A DNA stretch of 7,841 nt, from assembly GCA_002428685.1 (NCBI GenBank), contig DIXL01000047.1, positions 1,771-9,611 of the forward strand. Direction: 5' to 3'. The DNA comes from Cloacimonetes bacterium UBA6081. Its GTDB lineage: Bacteria > Cloacimonadota > Cloacimonadia > Cloacimonadales > Cloacimonadaceae. Position 1 is the stretch's first letter, and every line of letters starts with the position of its first letter. Positions 5,933 through 7,841 of this stretch are shown here, piece by piece. A model generated the notes under the pieces. That model saw only the letters and a list, made by a program, of their open reading frames with translations. It searched no databases and had not been told where the DNA came from. The position numbers and the translations under genes are program-made.

Positions 5933-6271
5933 TCAATGGTCACAGAGGTTTTTACCTGATTTCAGTTCTGCGTCTATATACTTTTGCACCAGCCCGGCAA
6001 GAGGGATATCAGGCACACCGATAAAGACTTCTATGTTGTTTTCGGCAAAAAGTGCCTGGGCTTTTTCACCCATGCCGCCGGCGATAATGGTATCACAACC
6101 CAGGTCTTTTAAAAACTTGGGATGAGACCCCGGTTCGTGCGGAGGCGGAGTAATCAGTTCATCTTTCACAATCTTGTCATCCATAACGGTGTAGATGGCG
6201 AATTTTTCACAGTGCCCAAAATGAGTGCTCAACACATTGTTGGTGGTCGGTATGGCAATTTTCTTGTTCAT
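5933..6271 (-). CDS. NifX/NifB-type dinitrogenase Fe-Mo cofactor binding domain protein (copy 2)
   Basis: The 112-residue, single-domain protein of the NifX/NifB (PF02579) family opens the cluster. It has STHFGHCEKFAIY (15-27), with H17, H20 and C21 as likely metal ligands, the PPPHEPGSHP loop (42-51) and AGGMGEKA (64-71), then VFIGV at the strand before the last helix, and a C-terminal NLCDH with another Cys-His pair. The HFGHC motif is the usual form of this family. The ATG at 6271 has GGAG 7 nt upstream. As the first gene it sits directly behind the leader with the dyads at 6298-6325 and 6377-6410, so it marks the start of the operon. It may be a cluster carrier or storage protein; the metal is unknown. 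Confidence 0.92.
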   Translation of the reverse strand: MNKKIAIPTTNNVLSTHFGHCEKFAIYTVMDDKIVKDELITPPPHEPGSHPKFLKDLGCDTIIAGGMGEKAQALFAENNIEVFIGVPDIPLAGLVQKYIDAELKSGKNLCDH

Positions 6272-6297
6272 GTAGTGTCTCCTTATCTCTGAGCCTT

Positions 6298-6325
6298 AGG
6301 ACTCATTAGTATTTATTGTAGTCCT
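6298..6325. promoter_or_regulatory. Dyad AGGACT-N16-AGTCCT with a possible -10 box in the leader
   Basis: AGGACT (6298-6303) and AGTCCT (6320-6325) are perfect reverse complements with a 16-bp spacer. On the minus strand the spacer edge contains TACAAT (6315-6320), five of six matches to a -10 box; no good -35 is seen at 17-18 bp. Transcription would begin near 6308, about 37 nt before the ATG of the first gene. Operator and promoter calls are both tentative. Confidence 0.3.
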
Positions 6326-6376
6326 GTGTTTAATGCTGCCTTGTGATGAATGCGCTTTGTGTTAGAATCAAGTTTT

Positions 6377-6410
6377 ATGTTGATAAGGTTAAAATCATAT
6401 CTATCAACAT
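6377..6410. promoter_or_regulatory. Perfect 9-bp dyad ATGTTGATA-N16-TATCAACAT upstream of the cluster
   Basis: The half-sites at 6377-6385 and 6402-6410 match perfectly as reverse complements, separated by 16 bp (6386-6401). It lies about 105-140 bp upstream of the first gene and fits an operator bound by a dimer, possibly the cluster's DUF134 regulator. The half-site TTGAT resembles the FNR half-site, but the FNR spacing (4 bp) is absent. No regulator is known from sequence. Confidence 0.45.
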
Positions 6411-6538
6411 CTAAAGCCATCATTACAATCTGCTTTAAAAGAACATATGCTCATTTTAAGGGAACACGATTTGTGTCAATGAAAATCTCAGATTATCGGG
6501 AATTTCCTCCACCTACTCACTGCGCCAGCTCTCACTGC

Positions 6539-6880
6539 CTAACTCTTACTGCGCAGTTTCTCCAGATTGGCTTTGGCTTCGGGAGCGGCTTTGAACAGAA
6601 ATGCATTTGTTTCGCAGGTGCCGATTTCGCATTCGGCGCAGTTATTTAGGCCTTTTTCGGTTACACAGGCGCGGATGGGGCAGTTGTTGCACCAAGCAAA
6701 ACGAGCTGAATTACTCATACAACCATCGCAGACGATGTCATTTGCGGTAAGCTCGCCATCGTAGTGTTTGCTCCAGCGGATGGCGATATCTTGCTTTTTT
6801 GCCAAGTCCCCGGCTTGATGTGCCTGATAGGTTTCACAGGATGCGCAGTCCAAGCAGCAAGCAGCTAATTGTTTACTCAT
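6539..6880 (-). CDS. DUF3795-type Cys-rich protein
   Basis: The frame is open back to 6979, but the ATG at 6880 has the strong site GGGAGGAAGAA and begins MSKQLAACCLDCASCETY, the usual N-terminus of the DUF3795 family, so it is chosen (113 residues). Twelve cysteines are visible: C8, C9, C12, C15, C51, C54, C64, C67, C72, C81, C84 and C89, arranged as CxxC-type clusters that should bind zinc or Fe-S. Function of the family is not established; it is common in anaerobic bacteria and archaea. It ends 268 bp before the NifX cluster on the same strand but is separated by the leader dyads, so it is probably a separate unit. TTGACA at 6941-6946 (minus strand) is a possible -35, but I see no well-spaced -10. 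Confidence 0.82.
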   Translation of the reverse strand: MSKQLAACCLDCASCETYQAHQAGDLAKKQDIAIRWSKHYDGELTANDIVCDGCMSNSARFAWCNNCPIRACVTEKGLNNCAECEIGTCETNAFLFKAAPEAKANLEKLRSKS

Positions 6881-6962
6881 TTCTTCCTCCCAATGGAATT
6901 TCTTTTTATTTATTACGACTTTCCTAAAATGCAGAGATTTTGTCAATGCTATTCTGAGGCCT

Positions 6963-7130
6963 GGATGCCAATCCCTCATCGTTTGAGATAGCTAATCTGC
7001 ACAGGTAACATAGCATTCCGATGCTGCTGTGTCTGCGGGATGCCGATCCCTCATCGCTTGAGATAGCTAATCCGCTAAAGGTAACATAGCACTCCGATGC
7101 TGTTGTGTCTGCGAGATGCCGATCCCGCAT
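6963..7130. repeat. Tandem repeat, 75-76 bp unit, about 2.2 copies, palindrome-rich
   Basis: Two nearly identical units (starting GATGCCAATC at 6964 and GATGCCGATC at 7039) are followed by a partial third (from 7115). Each unit carries short perfect or near-perfect hairpins: GGAT-GCCA-ATCC (6963-6974), AGCAT-TCCG-ATGCT (7012-7025), GGGAT-GCCG-ATCCC (7037-7050), and a one-mismatch copy at 7088-7101. The open frame across 6924-7130 on the minus strand is an artefact of the repeat. Such palindromic units resemble REP/BIME elements; the next feature is a transposase fragment. The stretch 6881-7194 holds no other gene. Confidence 0.75.
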
Positions 7131-7194
7131 GCCTTTTTAGGAGAGAATAGCATACTGCTAGCCGGTAATAGCTTATAGCCATCATTTTTGGGTA

Positions 7195-7404
7195 TCAACG
7201 TTCACTGGTTTTCTTTGTTGATACTTTGTCCTCCAAGATCTTGGCGATGTTATGAAGGGATTGTGATCCGGTTCCGCACAAGCCCATAAGTATATTTTTA
7301 TAGAATTTTTGCACGGGTTTGGTTTGACGTTTACTAACTCGCTTGCAGAACTCAGATAATTTAGCTTGCACAAAACTGCTGGTCAGATTGTGTTGGCACT
7401 TCAT
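7195..7404 (-). pseudogene. Truncated transposase, N-terminal fragment (IS4/DDE-like)
   Basis: Only 69 residues remain, beginning MKCQHNLTSSFVQAKLSEFC. The segment RQTKPVQKFYKNILMGLCGTGSQSLHNIAKILED, described here in parts (KPVQKFYKNILMG and SLHNIAKILED), resembles the start of IS4-type DDE transposases, which have a conserved KP..KF...M.G....S..L..IAR.L pattern and then KKT..RLSR. The frame stops at TGA right after KKTSER, where the full enzyme would continue with the catalytic domain. The ATG at 7404 has AAAGGAG 9 nt upstream. No downstream continuation is seen in any frame before the tandem repeat, so this is the relic of an insertion sequence whose right end remains. The family call rests on memory of the pattern. 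Confidence 0.6.
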
Positions 7405-7455
7405 GGCGATGGTCTCCTTTTGTTATTTCTGACCCCATAATTGAGACCTCGCCAT
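7403..7455 (-). promoter_or_regulatory. Hairpin that could mask the transposase start
   Basis: ATGGCGATGGTCTC (7403-7416) and GAGACCTCGCCAT (7443-7455) are reverse complements except for one bulged T, around a 26-nt loop. In a minus-strand transcript coming from outside, the stem would cover the GGAG of the transposase Shine-Dalgarno and reach the start codon at 7404. Masking of the RBS in read-through transcripts is known for several insertion sequences such as IS10 and IS50. The dyad is seen; the role is inferred. Confidence 0.45.
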
Positions 7456-7841
7456 TTATGTAAAGCATTATCTTTCAAGTAATAAGAATATTATGTTGTC
7501 CTGGAAAAAAGTTATCCACAGGGGTATATTCTTCGATAGGGAATAAAACGGGACCAAGTTAATCATAAACCTCGCCCAACCCCCATTTAAGTGCTTCTAT
7601 CGTGAAATATGGAGCCTCTGCGCCTATCATTTTCAAGACTGGGGTAATTATGTCCGATAAAAAGCTAACCAGGAGGCATTTTGAAGAAACCAAACCATGG
7701 ACATCTTGTGATATTATCTCACTGTTTTTCTATGTTTTATAACATCCAATATTCATTTTTATGGGGGAATGCCTGTTAAGTTTTGACTCTAAAAAGACTC
7801 CCTGGGATTGCAACTCCCATTTCGTAGTAGTTTCGTTATTT
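7456..7841. other. AT-rich stretch without a recognisable gene
   Basis: No frame of convincing length with a start and RBS is present. It contains one exact DnaA-box match, TTATCCACA (7512-7520), which is not enough to call an origin. A 30-codon plus-strand frame at 7650-7742 and a roughly 50-codon minus-strand frame ending at 7559 are both weak (see rejected items). A small hairpin TGGGA-N7-TCCCA lies near 7803-7819. Part of it may be the flank or the right end of the decayed insertion sequence. Confidence 0.5.

Noticed and set aside
6465..6540. Sigma54 (GG-N10-GC) promoter or terminator between DUF3795 and the NifX cluster
   Set aside because: The TGGCGC near 6520 lacks the matching GC at the right distance. 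TTGACA near 6473-6478 (minus strand) has TAAAAT only 15 bp on, and no hairpin with a T-run is present.
6881..6979. Longer start (6979) for the DUF3795 gene
   Set aside because: The added residues are not family-like, partly come from the repeat, and the ATG at 6880 has a strong GGGAGG site.
6924..7130. Minus-strand open frame of 68 codons over the tandem repeat
   Set aside because: Its residues simply mirror the repeat units (AISSDEG / AISNDEG), there is no RBS, and the frame exists because the unit is close to a multiple of three.
7559..7720. Minus-strand frame of about 53 codons ending ...GEVYD
   Set aside because: The residues look protein-like, but there is no clear start or RBS and an in-frame TAG interrupts it upstream. 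It may be a gene remnant, but chance is as likely.
7650..7742. Plus-strand 30-codon frame beginning MSDKKLTRRHF
   Set aside because: Short, weak RBS and no recognisable family; an alternative TTG frame behind AGGAGG at 7681 is equally short.
1..7841. CRISPR array, tRNA or rRNA genes
   Set aside because: No regularly spaced short repeats with unique spacers, and no cloverleaf or rRNA-like segments were recognised on either strand.

Overview
The window (7841 bp, moderate to low GC, strong AGGAGG-type ribosome binding sites) looks like chromosome from a strictly anaerobic bacterium. The gene set points there: two NifX/NifB-type cofactor-binding proteins, two ParA/MinD-type ATPases each carrying an inserted 2[4Fe-4S] ferredoxin domain, an Mrp/NBP35 ATPase, a DUF134 regulator and DUF5320 Gly/Arg-rich small proteins. 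Similar sets are known in sulfate reducers (the 'orange protein', ORP, complex of Desulfovibrio), clostridia and other anaerobic phyla. I cannot assign a phylum from the sequence alone; Cloacimonadota-like lineages are only a guess.

Layout: every gene I can support is on the minus strand, so transcription runs from right to left. From 6271 down to the left edge lies one compact cluster: NifX-like protein (6271), ferredoxin-ParA ATPase 2 (5920), ferredoxin-ParA ATPase 1 (5060), a second NifX-like protein (4176), an FAD/NAD(P)H oxidoreductase of the CoA-disulfide-reductase/Nox type (3835), a DUF134 HTH protein with a Cys-rich tail (2449), three tandem DUF5320-type small proteins (1952, 1753, 1382), the Mrp ATPase (924), and the 5' end of one more gene that runs off the left edge (71). 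The core genes overlap by 4 bp or sit 2-21 bp apart, so they are probably co-transcribed. The Mrp gene is set apart by a spacer that holds a large inverted repeat and a good sigma70-like promoter.

Right of the cluster (6272-6538) is a leader region with two dyad symmetries, then a DUF3795 Cys-rich protein (6880-6539). Next come about 2.2 copies of a 75-76 bp tandem repeat rich in small palindromes (6963-7130), then a truncated transposase with its own RBS and a putative RBS-masking hairpin (7404-7195). The remaining AT-rich sequence to 7841 has no convincing gene.

How it could work together (inference): the two ferredoxin-ATPases and Mrp are of the kind that load or transfer metal-sulfur clusters; the NifX-like proteins would hold the Fe/Mo/Cu-S cluster; the flavoprotein could link NAD(P)H or thiols to the redox state; DUF134 could be a metal- or redox-responsive regulator. 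The most unusual points are an in-frame TGA that interrupts the third DUF5320 paralogue at a position where its sister has glycine, and small hairpins around the Shine-Dalgarno sequence of all three paralogues.
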